Counted from the stretch's first letter, positions 29,879 through 41,288 are shown. The stretch is 64,000 nucleotides of DNA from Paramacrobiotus metropolitanus (GCF_019649055.1 NW_026570222.1:1240001-1304000); one strand, 5' to 3'. Notes: a model not told the origin generated them from the sequence alone. A program made the numbers and translations.

Positions 29879-30343
29879 ATGGCACTAGTAATTAAGATAG
29901 GCGACAGATTCGAATCCTACGCGGCGGCGTTACGTGCAGTCGAAGTATGGAGCGAATCCACTCATCAGGTCTTCATAAATCCCGGTGGCAATGCAAAGAC
30001 TTCGAAAACGCATCCACTGCACGACACCTTCCCGTACAGTTCAGTGAAACTGGCAAGCAAGAAAGCCGGCGTGTATCGTCCTCATCGGCGAGGCTCACTT
30101 TCGACGAAAAAGTCTATCACCACCACTCTGAAGAGCGACTGTCAAGCAGCTATCCGTCTGAAACTGGGTCAACGGAATGTTGGAAGTCATCCACGTGCCG
30201 ACTGCAGAAGACCACAATCACGAGGTGTCGCAGATTCGCAGGCGATAGCACAGCACTTCCCGGAAAGGAGACGGCTGTCCGACACGGAGGAGAAGACCGT
30301 GGAGCAGCCGCGTGCCACCGAGGATTATTGCGAGCACTGTTAA
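29879..30343 (+). pseudogene. MULE N-terminal zinc-binding (FAR1/ZSWIM3-like) domain, frameshifted
   Basis: The frame starts MALVIKIGDRFESYAAALRA and carries FPYSSVKLASKKAGVYRP and SDCQAAIRLKLGQ, typical of the N-terminal domain of ZSWIM3-like/MULE proteins. After about residue 100 the homologous reading switches frame: the expected EVIHVPTAEDHNHEVSQ continuation (HNHE ligands) is in another frame and soon hits a stop. The first zinc-ligand position appears to be Ser rather than Cys (VKLASKK). Degenerate copy, not a working protein. Confidence 0.7.
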
Positions 30344-31136
30344 CGCTTCACGTCGGTCGAGCGGGACAGCCGGCACTGTCATCACGAAAGACATTTTGAA
30401 CCGGGGGACGAAAATACGCATGGAAAAGAGGCAAGGGCGGGAGGAGCACGAAATTCTCACGGAATTTCTGCGGCAAAACAGGCAAAGAGATGCGACCGGC
30501 ACTTATGATGTAGTTGTGGCGGAAGACGGAATAGATGCGTTGCGCATCGTTTTCGTTCAGACCACTACCATGAAGCAAACGTTCTCTCGCAAACGTTTTC
30601 TCGCCACCGAGTTAGCTAAATTCGGAGCGGTTGAGTTCAAAACACACATAGTAGCTCTGCAGCAACACCTTGATATAGTGCGAAGTGAAGCTGTGCCGTT
30701 AATTAGTCATCCTGACCTGCTGGCTAAGGTATCGGTACCTGAAACAACTTTAAAGCAGCCGGAAATCCCTGAAGCCGCAGCGGAAGGCGATTTGCCAAAT
30801 CTAAAACCTCCTGCCGCAGAAAACTTCGTCGCTCCTGATTTTTCTGCGTTCAGAGTCAGACCTCGCGGAACCATTAAACCCAAAGGACGGCCGTCGGAAG
30901 GAAGGCGCCATCAGCGGTTCAATCAGACAGCCGTGACGTCTTCACAGCCAATTCAAGCCACGCCCCAGCCAGCCGACACACCGGTTGCCGCTGTTTCGAA
31001 CAGTCCCTCGGCAACAAGGAACGAAATGGGCATGCCGCGGCGGAAGTCGGCCAGGATATCCCGCAGTCCACCGCGTCCGGGAGAAACACCCGCTATGCGT
31101 GCGGCTCGGATACTTAAGACACATGCGAATTTTTAG
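30312..31136 (+). pseudogene. MULE middle region with internal deletion of the transposase core
   Basis: A 274-residue open frame. Its first ~95 residues (ending DALRIVFVQTTTMKQTF) look like the region just before the RNase-H-like DDE core of ZSWIM3/MULE transposases. The text then jumps to a low-complexity Pro/Ser/Arg linker with RPRGTIKPKGRP, a motif usually found after the SWIM zinc finger. Several hundred residues including the catalytic acids seem to be missing, so an internal deletion is inferred. The frame could be transcribed but should not encode an active transposase. Confidence 0.6.
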
Positions 31137-31169
31137 AATGAAGTCGTACACCGATTTGCGGAAGAATTA

Positions 31170-31691
31170 GTGGTGCTTCGCGAGGACATCAACAATCTGA
31201 AAACGTTCGGCTCGGATTTGGAGCTGAGATTACTCAACGCAGGAGTTTATCTGCTACGCAGTGCATTTCGTCAAAGAGGCTGGCTAGAACTTCCTGCAGA
31301 GTTGGCTCTGTGCCAGCATAACGACCAGTGTTACGCTAGGATTCGTTTTCATGTCCGCATGCATGGAGGTATCATCATACAGCCGCTGTACAATGGTGAC
31401 AGTCATTATGTTTGCGCCTTCTTTAATTCTCAAAACCCTGGCGTGGTGCGAATATACTGCTCCACCGGTCAAATGCCCACCGATGCTTTGAAATTGCAAC
31501 TCAACTTCCTGTTCTCTTATCCCGACACCAAAGGCCAGGTTGCCATCGAATATGTCCCTGTGTATGCCCAGTCTCCCGGCAGTAACAACTGCTTGGTATA
31601 CGCTTTTGCGTATGCGTGTGACCATAGAGCGATAAACAGATCCAGAGCGCAAATTACGCCCGGGGTGAGGATTTCCGACAGTGGTTCTTAG
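31170..31691 (+). pseudogene. MULE C-terminal Ulp1/C48-like domain, frameshifted at the end
   Basis: The frame encodes GGIIIQPLYNGDSHYVCAFF, VRIYCST and IEYVPVYAQSPGSNNCLVYA, the usual order of the His, Asp and Cys blocks of Ulp1-like cysteine-protease domains. His (DSHYVC) and Cys (NNCLVY) are present; the usual Asp in the IYDS-type block is replaced by Cys (IYCS). Near 31640 the homologous continuation (NYARGEDFRQWFLDII) moves to another frame, as shown by comparison with the fragment at 13.9-14.08 kb. This suggests both loss of catalysis and a late frameshift. Confidence 0.7.
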
Positions 31692-31961
31692 ATATAATAT
31701 AAACAGGAGCACTGACACCTCCTCCTCGAGTACAGGGAAGAAACGCCTGAAGGAAAACTTCTGTGACCAAAAATAACGCTGTAGTAACGGCAGCTGATGT
31801 ACTGCCCATAATTCGCCGGCTGGGAAAGCCTACCGGTTTCCGAACGACTGCGGTGTGACTGACTTGATGCAAATTGACTGATGCGACAATTATAATGCAC
31901 TATATAAACAACTCCAGAGCTGAAATTATGTCGAAATGTTTTGATTATATTCATAAATAGT

Positions 31962-32030
31962 GGCGCCGAAAAACTCTCGCGCGTAGCCAAAACTCATAGC
32001 GCGGGAGTATTCTCGCGCGTAGACATGACG
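31962..32030 (-). repeat. Right terminal inverted repeat
   Basis: Read on the minus strand it starts CGTCATGTCTACGCGCGAG, then CGCGCTATGAGTTTTGG and a second CTACGCGCGAGAG, mirroring the left end. The inner copy (31974-31988) is identical to the left motif; the outer copy differs slightly. Confidence 0.92.
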
Positions 32031-32039
32031 ATAAAGAAA
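32031..32039. repeat. Right 9-bp target-site duplication
   Basis: ATAAAGAAA directly follows the right terminal repeat and is identical to 29645-29653. Confidence 0.88.
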
Positions 32040-33148
32040 ACGTTTAAATCCATTTTAAATTCGTCTTTTTCTTATTTCTGTTCACAAGAATTTGGGTACC
32101 GTTTAAGGGACAAAAACTTGAAGCTTTGGGGCAAGTAGGTATATAGTTAAATTTTGCTAAAAAGATATTACATATGGCATTCTTGATTATGTTGAAAAGA
32201 CAAACGTTACTGTAGTTGAGTATAGTGACTAATTCAGTCTGCGTATACTATATACTTAATAAGTTCTGGTACCACCTTTAAGTTTCAAAACTTCCTAAAT
32301 GCTAGATCCAGCGAACGATGGTTAGATGCTATGATGAAAAGCACTGTCCAAGGCCACTCACAATTATTAGAAGATTTGCATGCAATAATATTATTATAAT
32401 TATGCGGACTACACGTGCAGGACAAGTAGCAACAGAGTGAATGGACACCCCGACGCATGGTTGTTTAATAACATCTAAAATAATACATAGTATGGCCGAT
32501 TGACGTTTTGTGCGGTACTTTTCCGCCACACATACCATTGTAATATTGCATTTCGTGCTAAATTTTCCCTGGTTGATCATAACACCACCCAATTAAACCA
32601 GAAGCTGATTTATCGGTAGATGTCAACTGGTAGCTAATCACATACAGTCGCAATCGATGCTGGGTGGCTTTGTGTGATTCGTTCTTGCTCTAATGCGATG
32701 TCATTCAAGCCCTCCGGACATCGTACCAAACAATCCCACATATCGTTTCATATTAAACGGTATATTAAACTTCATGTCGCGATTTTATTTTGTGGTGTAC
32801 GCAACAGACTCCATCAATTATAACCTTAATATATGATTCTACTCATTTAATCGCCAAACGTATTTTTCTACTTTCCACTTGCTGCCTATTTAGTTAGCAC
32901 CTATCTTCGAAATTAAATTTAAGCTTTTTTAGATTTTTGTATTTTTCAACGAGAAGTTATTGCTTACTACTTGATATGTTTGATGAAATCAGTAATGGTG
33001 GTATAGAACTTTATTTAAGCAGTTGCTGCATGCGTACAGCTGGTGATGTGACCTTAGTAAATTTGCAAAAGTTGTGAGCGCATCAGCAGCACAGCTCTGC
33101 GTTGACTTGTTTTCCGATTACCGCCATAATTTGTTGTACAATAATACC
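32040..33148. other. Intergenic DNA upstream of the homeobox gene
   Basis: About 1.1 kb of AT-rich DNA between the transposon and the homeobox ATG. Presumably promoter and 5' UTR of the downstream gene. No other feature is seen. Confidence 0.4.
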
Positions 33149-34369
33149 ATGTCATCCGTTAAAACCCCATCTTCGCTGAATTTTGGTATTGACAGTATTC
33201 TCCAGTCGTCGAAGCGAAAGCGTTTGGATTATTCTCATGCTCATCGTCCCCCTTCCCCTGTGACCTTTAAATTTGCCCTTCCGTCGTTGACAGGATTGTC
33301 ACCGTCGTGCGCACGTCCCACTTCCGAATCCATCGTGCATTTATACGGCTATGAACGGCCGACTTATGCGGTGCCGCCAGGCTGTTACAGTTCTGACGTC
33401 TTCGGATACAATCAGCTCAACTATCCTGCCGAAAATATGGGATCACTGCGTTTCAGTAAGTACTTGTACTGTACTGCAAGCGCAATGTGCCGAATTGCAA
33501 ATTCAAAACTAAAGTGCATACAGGTATTTTAAAACTTTTATAATAAATCTCGATCATTAATTTTGCATAAGTAAGGTAGGTGATTAAAGTTTTATATTGT
33601 AATAATAACAAAATTCAGATGACATAATATTCAATGCTGCCACCGGTTTATCACATGTTCAGACTACCAGTAGGTATACGTGTCCAACTACGGACTACCT
33701 ATGCGGTTTGCATATGCTGTATACGCATGTTTTTAGGAGATAATATACCTCCATCCTGCTGGGACGCAAACAATATCATGAACACTGTGCCGTCTATTGT
33801 TCAGCGGCTTCCTTTGGCAGTTTCTTTTCGCTCGCAGCCAACCTACGCTCCGACTGCGGGACAGTTGACAACTCCTTCCCGCTCAACCGCAAACAGCAAC
33901 GCAGTGGGGAGTCGGCATGGGCACACTGCTAGTAAGCGCAAGAAGACGTGGACGCGCGCGGTGTTCTCCAGCTTGCAGCGGAAGGGATTGGAACGTAGTT
34001 TTGTTGCTCAGCAGTACATCAGCAAGAAGGACCGAAGAAAGCTTGCTGCGACCTTGGGATTAACGGATTCACAGGTAAGCGCTGCTGCTAATTTTGATCC
34101 CGTATTGAACCTTCGTTGACCTCCACTTTTATATGACTCACATTATATACAGCGTCGATTTTATTCAGATGTATAAACTGCCAAAATTATAAGCGCGGCA
34201 TGATCTACTTTTACGCAAAATAAGTTCTTGGTAAAACTTTCTTATTATTTAAATTTTTCTCGTTTGAAAGTTTTTCTATATTCTTTCCAAGGTTCGCATT
34301 TGGTATGCCAATCGAAGAATGAAAGCGAAGAAGTCGCCAAAAATCGAGTCGGCTGTTATTTGCAGCTGA
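33149..34369 (+). CDS. HLX: H2.0/HLX-like homeobox transcription factor, divergent recognition helix
   Basis: Three exons: 33149-33455, 33737-34074, 34292-34369; 240 residues in phase. An Eh1-like repressor motif (FGIDSIL) lies near the N-terminus, followed by a basic KRKR patch. The homeodomain reads KKTWTRAVFSSLQRKGLERS, then the YISKKDRRKLAATLGLTDSQ block, split at the classic 44/45 intron, then VRIWYANRRMKAKK. The (W/S)xRAVFSxLQRKGLE and KxDRxxLAxxLGLTD blocks point to the H2.0/HLX class. W48, N51 and R53 are kept, but residue 49 is Tyr, 50 is Ala and 56 is Ala where HLX has Phe, Gln and Trp. The protein ends about 10 residues after the homeodomain. DBX is the nearest alternative class but fits less well. 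Confidence 0.88.
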
Positions 34370-35836
34370 TTTGTCACATGGAATTATCTACGTATCTGTA
34401 GAAACACATCTCGTTATAAAAAAAATTTGCACATCGTTTTGTTACTTAATGCATTCTCACCGTATTTATGTTGTGCGTCGACTGGACAACTAATTAAGTT
34501 TGCACTTTGCAATGGTGTTAAACTTAAGTTGATTGTGCCGCTGTGCTTTATTGATTTGGTTGAAATTTCAATAAACTTAAAGCACAAGAAACGAGCTGCG
34601 TAGTATGTAATCAACAAAGTTATGAGCTCTGTGTAAGGTGCATGAAGAAGAAACAAAGTAATTAATAAAGATGGCCATACTTCCACGGTCCTTTTTCCTG
34701 TTTTCTTAATCACTTCTACCGTATTGATTATTGGCAGAGGTTTAATAAAAACAATTACGTCGCATGAAACCGTATTATATGGTCTATAATGACAATGCTA
34801 CATGTTCTAATAAATAACTTTTGGATGTGAAACCAAATGCCTTGCGGATACAAAATTATGTGATTTGACTGCATAAACTCAGCCATAAGATAATGAATGC
34901 AACAAGTAGTAAGGCATAAAAATATTCACCAGCGTGTGTGCTTAAAGTTAAGTACTAATTTTGCTGCCGTCGATTGCGCGCTCTTTTCGTGCTCCTACAT
35001 TCCGCCACGCCAAAGGTCAAGATACACACTCAACCACATAATGCCTGATGAAGTCAAAATAAATTTAGTTTTAATTTCGATTTATTTCGCATTCATCTGC
35101 ACTTGTTCCGAAATATTTCCTGCTATATGAGATAGTTTATTCATGTCGGCCGGTGAATGATAAATGATTGCGAAATGGAACGCGAAGTCTCGGACAAAGG
35201 AAGTCAACATGTTTGCGATAGTAAAAGCAAACGCTAGCAAACGATGAGAATAATCTTGACAACTGTTGGCCGGTGAGTTCACGACAACAGCAGGAGGTCT
35301 TTAGCGCCTGTCACATCTATCAACACGAGCCATCTCCGTAATTTAGCCAACGCTGATTCGCGGCATAGGAAAATAAAACCTGAAAAGCCCGATAGGTGAG
35401 CAACGCAAAACCTCATTAAACACCGCTTGGGGTACAATTATCAACAACAGATTATTCTCTTATTAGACCACAAACCTACCAACCAGCTCTCACCTTCTGG
35501 GTGGTAGGTTTGGCTTCTTATATTACACGATCCGCTGAAAAGTTAACAATTCTGTGTACATACATACCTCTACGATAGATATCACACGTGTAAGATGCAT
35601 ATCCGATGGGAATTGCTTCCTAAACTTTAACAGCACGCTTGTTAGCCGATCCAAGTTGCAAAAATCAGAAAATGGGGTGTTGAAGTTTACCGATTTTATG
35701 GCTAACTTCGGTTAAACTCACAAGTCACTTATAATCGTCAGTACGAGAGAAACATTCCCATGTTATGGTTCGTACCTGCAACAGAGATGTAGTTAAATTC
35801 TGACGTCTGCTTGTTGCAGCTTAATTATTTTTTTGT
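34370..35836. other. Convergent intergenic region HLX / MLH3
   Basis: About 1.5 kb between two convergent genes. It contains no supported gene. A stem-loop is present at 35472-35511. Confidence 0.4.
35472..35511. repeat. Inverted repeat (10-bp perfect arms)
   Basis: AAACCTACCA at 35472-35481 pairs with TGGTAGGTTT at 35502-35511 across a 20-nt loop. Pairing extends outward with one bulge (CCAC on the left against TGG on the right). It lies between two gene 3' ends, and no function is known. Confidence 0.7.
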
Positions 35837-38732
35837 TCATTCAGAGCCAACTAATAAACAGCGGCGTACAGGCTTCGGATCAGGCAGTTTTGGAAAGGAT
35901 ACCGTGACCATACTCGGCCGACCATGAGCACACTGGAAAGGGAAGTTACATGCAAAAGCTTCCTGCAACATGCATTTCAAATTGTCTGCAGACACAGCAT
36001 CACCAAACATAACGGCACCTAAGAAATACAGCTGGTTATTAAATGAGTATTTTTTCGCCATAATCAGAATGTATCTTTATTATGAATGCTGCAAAGTCTT
36101 TTTACCTCTACATGCGGCCGTAGCAATCCAGTTGTACATCACCGACGGGATTATAAAGGCTAATGGCGAAGCATTGCAAAAAATCTGAAATAATGACCAG
36201 TTGGTAATAGAGTACTAAGGAGTAATGATTTCATATTTGGCAGAAAACCTTTACAACGCACTTCTAAAGCCTCATCGATCAGAACTTGAACATCTAGTCG
36301 CAGTGCATCCCGATAACTGGACACTCTGTGCTTCTCCACTAACAGCGCCGGCACATGGGTGACAATCACCACTTCATCGGCCGGATTTTGAATGATAAAG
36401 CGAAGTCCTACTCTGGCGAAGGCATCGGTGTACTTTGCAATACCCGCTAACGTGGCCATCGCCAATTCCAGTCTGAGATGAGGCATAATGAGAACAGAGC
36501 GTACAATCTTGCTTCCGTGGTTTACAAATTCATTTTCACATAACTCTGAAATATGCATACGAATTTAATTTTAATAGCCGGAAATTACCATACACAAACG
36601 ATAACGATGATACGATACCATTCAGTATTCGTTCCATGCGAATTCGTTCGTGTACTGCGTGCTGGTCAATGAGGAGCAAAAACTCATAATTGGACAAAAA
36701 AGGAGCTACGAAAAATGGACAGACACTTGCAATAGAAAAACTTGTAGTTTTAAGATTTAATGCACCCGGTTTTATGCTCCGTATGTACAAGCGTTCCCCT
36801 GAATTTACAAAACGTACCAGTTTCTAAAGCATTTTCCAAAGAAGTCGTTGTACACACAAGAAGTGAGTTACAAAACGTTCCGACAAACTATCAATATAGT
36901 AATAACATTTTATAAAGCTAACCAAAATTAACTCACTTAGAAATTAATACTCTTAGAAACCATATAAAAGGCTGTACCTGCACTGACTTTTGAAGTGACC
37001 TTTTGGAATACACAACTTGGGACGCATTTTGATTGTCCACTCTACGGCCAAAATCTTCGACCTAAATATGGACTGCTTAATTATAATACAATTCCAGCAT
37101 AGCGACATCTACTTATAACCAGGTTCAAAATCCCATGCTAGATGTCTTCCTAACCGGATATAAGCTACCCACTGACTCGAATTAAATTAAATTAAACGGT
37201 TGGTACTGTACATATTATAGCATGTCGACCGCATGAATTTAGCCATCAGTGATTATAACTGGAGATTCACCTACGCAAATGCGGCATCCATCCTTGGCGT
37301 ACAATGGAAGAAGCGGACAAATTACTTAAACAAATTCTGTTGGCTATGAAATTGACTCGATACTGTAATCACAGTATATAAAAAACCTGTCTTGAAATGA
37401 AATTCTCAAACGATTTTCTTTTCTACATTATGCAGCGATAAATGGACGCTGTAGCAAACAATATCAGCCCGGTAATCCCGGTTGATTACAGTACTGCAGG
37501 CTAATAACCAAAAGATACGTGCACGTGATCACTTACGCCCGGATAATCCTGAACTTTATCCGTCCACAATTTTTCTGCAGTAAGACTTAGGCAACAGGAA
37601 AGGTTGTTTTCCCGAGCTCCAGCTGCAATCCGAGAAAAAACACCGATGAATAAGAATTTCGCTTATAAAACAAAAAGACAGGTTAACGCAAGCATGTAGT
37701 GGATCCAGTAATTAATATACAGTACATTGTACTGTTTACTATGATTCAAAATCAACATATTGTAAAGTCTGACGAACAAACATGTTTTACAAATCGGCAA
37801 CGGTTTTAGCAACTGTTTAGTTACAGCTGCGAACTCCGCACATTTCGGGATCTCGTTCATCGTACCCGTAACAGGACGCAGGCCTCTGAATCTGTCGGCA
37901 ATATTTTCGGTATCCAACTTAAACCATCGCGGTGTGAGACTCAACATGATGTCAGACTCAGTTTGATTGCTGCCATTGGAAACACTACACTGCTTCTGAA
38001 AAATAGTGTACTCGTATACTTTGTATAACCGAAAATATTTCTTATTAATTACGATCGAATGGCAGATTACACAGTTAATAACAATGGTAAAACATACAGC
38101 AAATGCTAATTATATGCATTAATATTACCGACTGACGGTGAGATGATGTAGGAACGTCTACTTCAACAGTAATCCGGTGTGAACTTGTGTCACTTCCTTC
38201 CGAATTCCTGTGGCAGTGCAGTGGAATAATGGAAGCATCCTGCAGATCTGGATTACTCTGCGTTTCAAGCTGGCTTATGTATCGGCTGTTTCCTGTCAAA
38301 ACATCTATGAACGCCAGGCGATCATCCGGAAGGCGCAACACCATCCGCGGCTGACCGGTGTGGATTCGTAGGCTGCTCAACATGTTGCGATAAACCGTGG
38401 AATATGGCCAATACGTGCCTACAGTCTCAATTATAAATGAATGAATAAAATCAATAAAATAGTAAATAAATTTATGGACGCCGTACATAAATCCCAAGAA
38501 CTGCATGCTTCATTAAGCCTAGCCGCATGCAGTATTTGAATCTTTGAATAAATTTGATTTCCAGTATGTGCGAAGAAATGTACAGTTATGTACTCACTTA
38601 AAAAAGCTTGCTTTTGTTGATCAAGCACCGGCTGTACCGCTGGTATTGCTGACGGCCACGGGCCGCCACGAGGAGTGGGCTTGTTATCAGACACGAGCGG
38701 ATGATGCAATAAACTGCACTCATGCAATAACC
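35837..38732 (-). CDS. MLH3: MLH3-like mismatch-repair protein, nuclease half (5' part not found)
   Basis: Exons (minus), decreasing confidence upstream: 36018-35837, 36184-36106, 36545-36262, 36682-36619, 36887-36854, 37061-36978, 37362-37271, 37622-37537, 37995-37866, 38418-38129, 38732-38598; about 486 residues in consistent phase. The C-terminal half is clear: endonuclease metal motif DQHAVHERIRME (DQHA-x2-E-x4-E), GLRFII, ACRGAVMFGD and FPFQCAHGRPSM, the last characteristic of MLH3 rather than PMS2. Upstream, PKGHFKSQC and SERFVTHFLC parallel human MLH3 TKGMIHSMQ and NKFIACLM, and RLAFIDVLTGNSRYI parallels its RMVYVNKMTGLSTFI linker. MLH3 pairs with MLH1 in repair and meiotic crossover. 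The first listed exon begins mid-codon, so the gene extends further, but no GHKL ATPase motifs were seen before the divergent gene at 39.45 kb. Confidence 0.8.
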
Positions 38733-39453
38733 CTGCAAAACGTACTTATACGAGTATAACGTTGTAAACACAGCCTGCAACCAGTAATAATACGCGTACA
38801 ATACCAGGACAGTAATAATTTTTTTATTGTAATTGTAGCATTGTTTTTGCAGAAATCTTGTTTCTCATATCAATTTTAATATTATGGTTTCGAACTTTTG
38901 AGCGTAAGTACAGATGCGGTACTACCTTAGTTGCTTGGAATTTTCGTTTGTACCACTTTTTTTATAGTTTAGCGCTATTGAAACAAAAAGGTAGTAAGTT
39001 TTTTGAGTTTGTTGTTTGCATTCTTATTCTTGTTCAAGTTGCCGTTTTGGAAAATTCGCCCAGCGTCATTGTATTCTTTATTGTCATCGCTGCAGATCCG
39101 TTTGCATTAATTTATTAACACAGAATCCAGAGTTCTTGTTGTGTAATTTGGAATTTATCGAGAAGGTAGTTGCGAGTGTCCATAAGCAGCGGCAAAACAA
39201 CTGGCGAGTGTGTTGTACAACAGCAATATCAATGCATTCATGCAGACACGGTATCCAGCCAATCTGGAGAGTTGCGAGGTATGAAGTGTTTAATTTAATC
39301 GATTATAATACCATGACTACGCGCTGGAACAGGAATGGTTTGAGTGCGGATTGTTGTTTAATATTCCTCGCCTCCGGAGGCCGTGAATTTTAGTCCGAAG
39401 TATATGACCCGCTTGTTTCTCGCTCGTTTAGGCCCGGTCTGACACAAAAAAAA
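38733..39453. other. Region between MLH3 exons and SERHL
   Basis: About 720 bp that should hold the SERHL promoter/5' UTR and the missing 5' part of the MLH3 gene. A possible plus-strand 5' UTR exon has acceptor TTTTTGCAG near 38853 and donor GC/GTAAGTA near 38903. No protein motif was found on the minus strand. Confidence 0.35.
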
Positions 39454-41288
39454 ATGATGCACGGTGCTGCCAATCCGCAAGAATTGGAAATCGCTCTTCC
39501 ATGGGGAACGATCGCCGCTCAGGAATGGAAGAGCACTGAATGGAACAAACAGGTGCTAATGCTGCATGGCTGGCAGGACAACAGTAATTCCTTCAAGCGA
39601 TTGATTCCGTTGTTACCCAAAAACTGGTGGCTGATTGCCATTGATTTCCCTGGTCATGGACGTAGCAGTTCGCGACCAACAGGACTCCCCTACCATGGAC
39701 CGGACTATCTTATCGACCTGAAAGCCACCGTTAACAGTAGGATTTTGACATTCTTGGTTATTGCATCTGTGTATCTGTGGTATGCTTTCATTCCGACAAA
39801 TGTCTTACATTTTTGATTTCCTTTAGAATTAGGATGGAAGTCATACAGCATTATCGGGCACAGTATGGGCGCTGGAGTGGCGCAAGCAGTAGGTGCAAAA
39901 GCGTTTTTTACTATGCATTCCGTGAATTTCCGTCTAAATGGTTATCGAATTTTGCGAAATTAATATTACGATAGAAATGAGTTGATATTACAGAATTACT
40001 TTGAACATTTGTCTATAAACATTTTCGTTTGGCTGTGAAATTCTTTTCCGCTTTGTCGTCTCTGCTTTCGTGGATTTTGGTTTATACTTGTCAGTTAAAT
40101 CAGTAATATTGTTCGCAGATGGCTGCTTGTTTTCCGGAAGAAGTGACAGCTGTTGTATCCATCGATATGATAAAACCAATATCTGCCAAAGCGGTAACGC
40201 CATTTTGTCCGAATTTTACGCAAGATACGAAAACGATTTACTGTAGGAGACTTCATTGTCTACGCTGAGGAAAGGCATCATCGCCCATGTTAATTACGAT
40301 GTCTCGAAAGATACGCGTACTTACACCCGAGAGGAAGCCGCTGAGAGGTACGCTGCTTAAAAAAATTTAAAACTGTTTTGCTCTTACGGTGAGTGACTGT
40401 GATACGCATTATTATAATGTAAGTTGGACTCCTGTTTAGGTGGTTTGAGGCAATTGCCTACAGTTTAACCAGAGAATCTGTTGAAATCCTGATGGAAAGG
40501 GGCCTGAAAGAAATTTCTCCTGGTATTTCACAGTATTCATCGTACCTAATTCGATTGTAAGATTACCGGGCTTTTATTATGATCTTGTTCTGTAGGTCGG
40601 TTTACATATTCCAGGGATCGACGGTTGCAGTTCGTAAGCTAGCCAGCATCAGGGTTTAGTTTAAATTAATATTTTGAGAGTATGAATCACTATATTGGTC
40701 AGAACTCAGGACTGGCATTTTTGAGCACTCTTAATTGCGCAGGCTCGTTTATCGCTGTCCAAAATTTATGCTGTGTTATATTTCAGCCCTCCTTGTTTCG
40801 ATATACAACTGAACAACACTTGGACATTCTTAAGGATCTCAAAAGTGATTTGCTTATAATTAAGTATGTCATTGATTAATAACTTTATGCTGTGTGCACT
40901 GCATTTTATGCAGTTTGTGTTATTAATAAGTAACACTTATTTTGCAGGGCAATGGATACGCCACAATTTGAAAAGCAAGAAATTGAAGATCAGTTTTTGC
41001 ATTTATATTCCAAAACGTGCCGCCGGGTAAGGCAGTTTTCGGATGTTTCTCATCTACCGCAGTGTTAATGTTAATGTTTTATTCTAACCTTTAAGCGAAC
41101 TTTGTACTTAGTTTATGTTCATGAAAGCCGAAGGAACACATCATCTTCACTTGAATACCCCGGAAAACGTTGCTTCGACCATAACTGATTTCCTCAGTCA
41201 CGATTCCCACGCTATCGTCAAGGACGATGCAGCAGAAAATGCTGCTGTCGTTAAGGAAGCAGCGGTTCCTGTGAGCAATGGTTCATGA
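39454..41288 (+). CDS. SERHL: Serine hydrolase-like protein (SERHL), alpha/beta-hydrolase
   Basis: Nine exons: 39454-39736, 39827-39888, 40119-40193, 40247-40347, 40440-40522, 40596-40633, 40787-40863, 40948-41026, 41112-41288; 324 residues in phase. N-terminal PWGTIAAQEW, LMLHGWQDNSNSFKRLIPLL and DFPGHGRSS match the SERHL start (LHGW oxyanion region). The nucleophile elbow is GHSMGAG in exon 2. The catalytic His is in GTHHLHL near the end. The acidic member is less certain (SIDMIKP is a candidate region by analogy with LLDTP). Family substrates are poorly known; peroxisomal and perinuclear locations have been reported for mammalian SERHL. The tail after the hydrolase fold is Ala/Val-rich. 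The third intron (40194-40246) is only 53 bp. Confidence 0.92.

Larger units (their letters stand above)
29654..32030 (+). mobile_element. Mutator-like (MULE-type) DNA transposon, 2.4 kb, degenerate
   Basis: The element is bounded by ~67-bp terminal inverted repeats (left 29654-29720, right 31962-32030) and flanked by an identical 9-bp target duplication ATAAAGAAA at 29645-29653 and 32031-32039. Long inverted repeats plus a 9-bp duplication fit the Mutator superfamily. Inside are three plus-strand pieces: an N-terminal FAR1/ZSWIM3-like DNA-binding domain, a linker with the start of the RNase-H-like region and an RGRP-type basic motif, and a C-terminal Ulp1-like domain. The catalytic DDE core is missing and frames are broken, so this copy cannot encode a whole transposase. 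It could still be mobilised in trans, as both ends look intact. Confidence 0.9.

Noticed and set aside
39988-40203. Minus-strand 71-codon frame in a SERHL intron (TDLTDKYKPKSTKAETT)
   Set aside because: Considered as a missing MLH3 5' exon, but it overlaps a conserved SERHL exon and has no GHKL ATPase motif.
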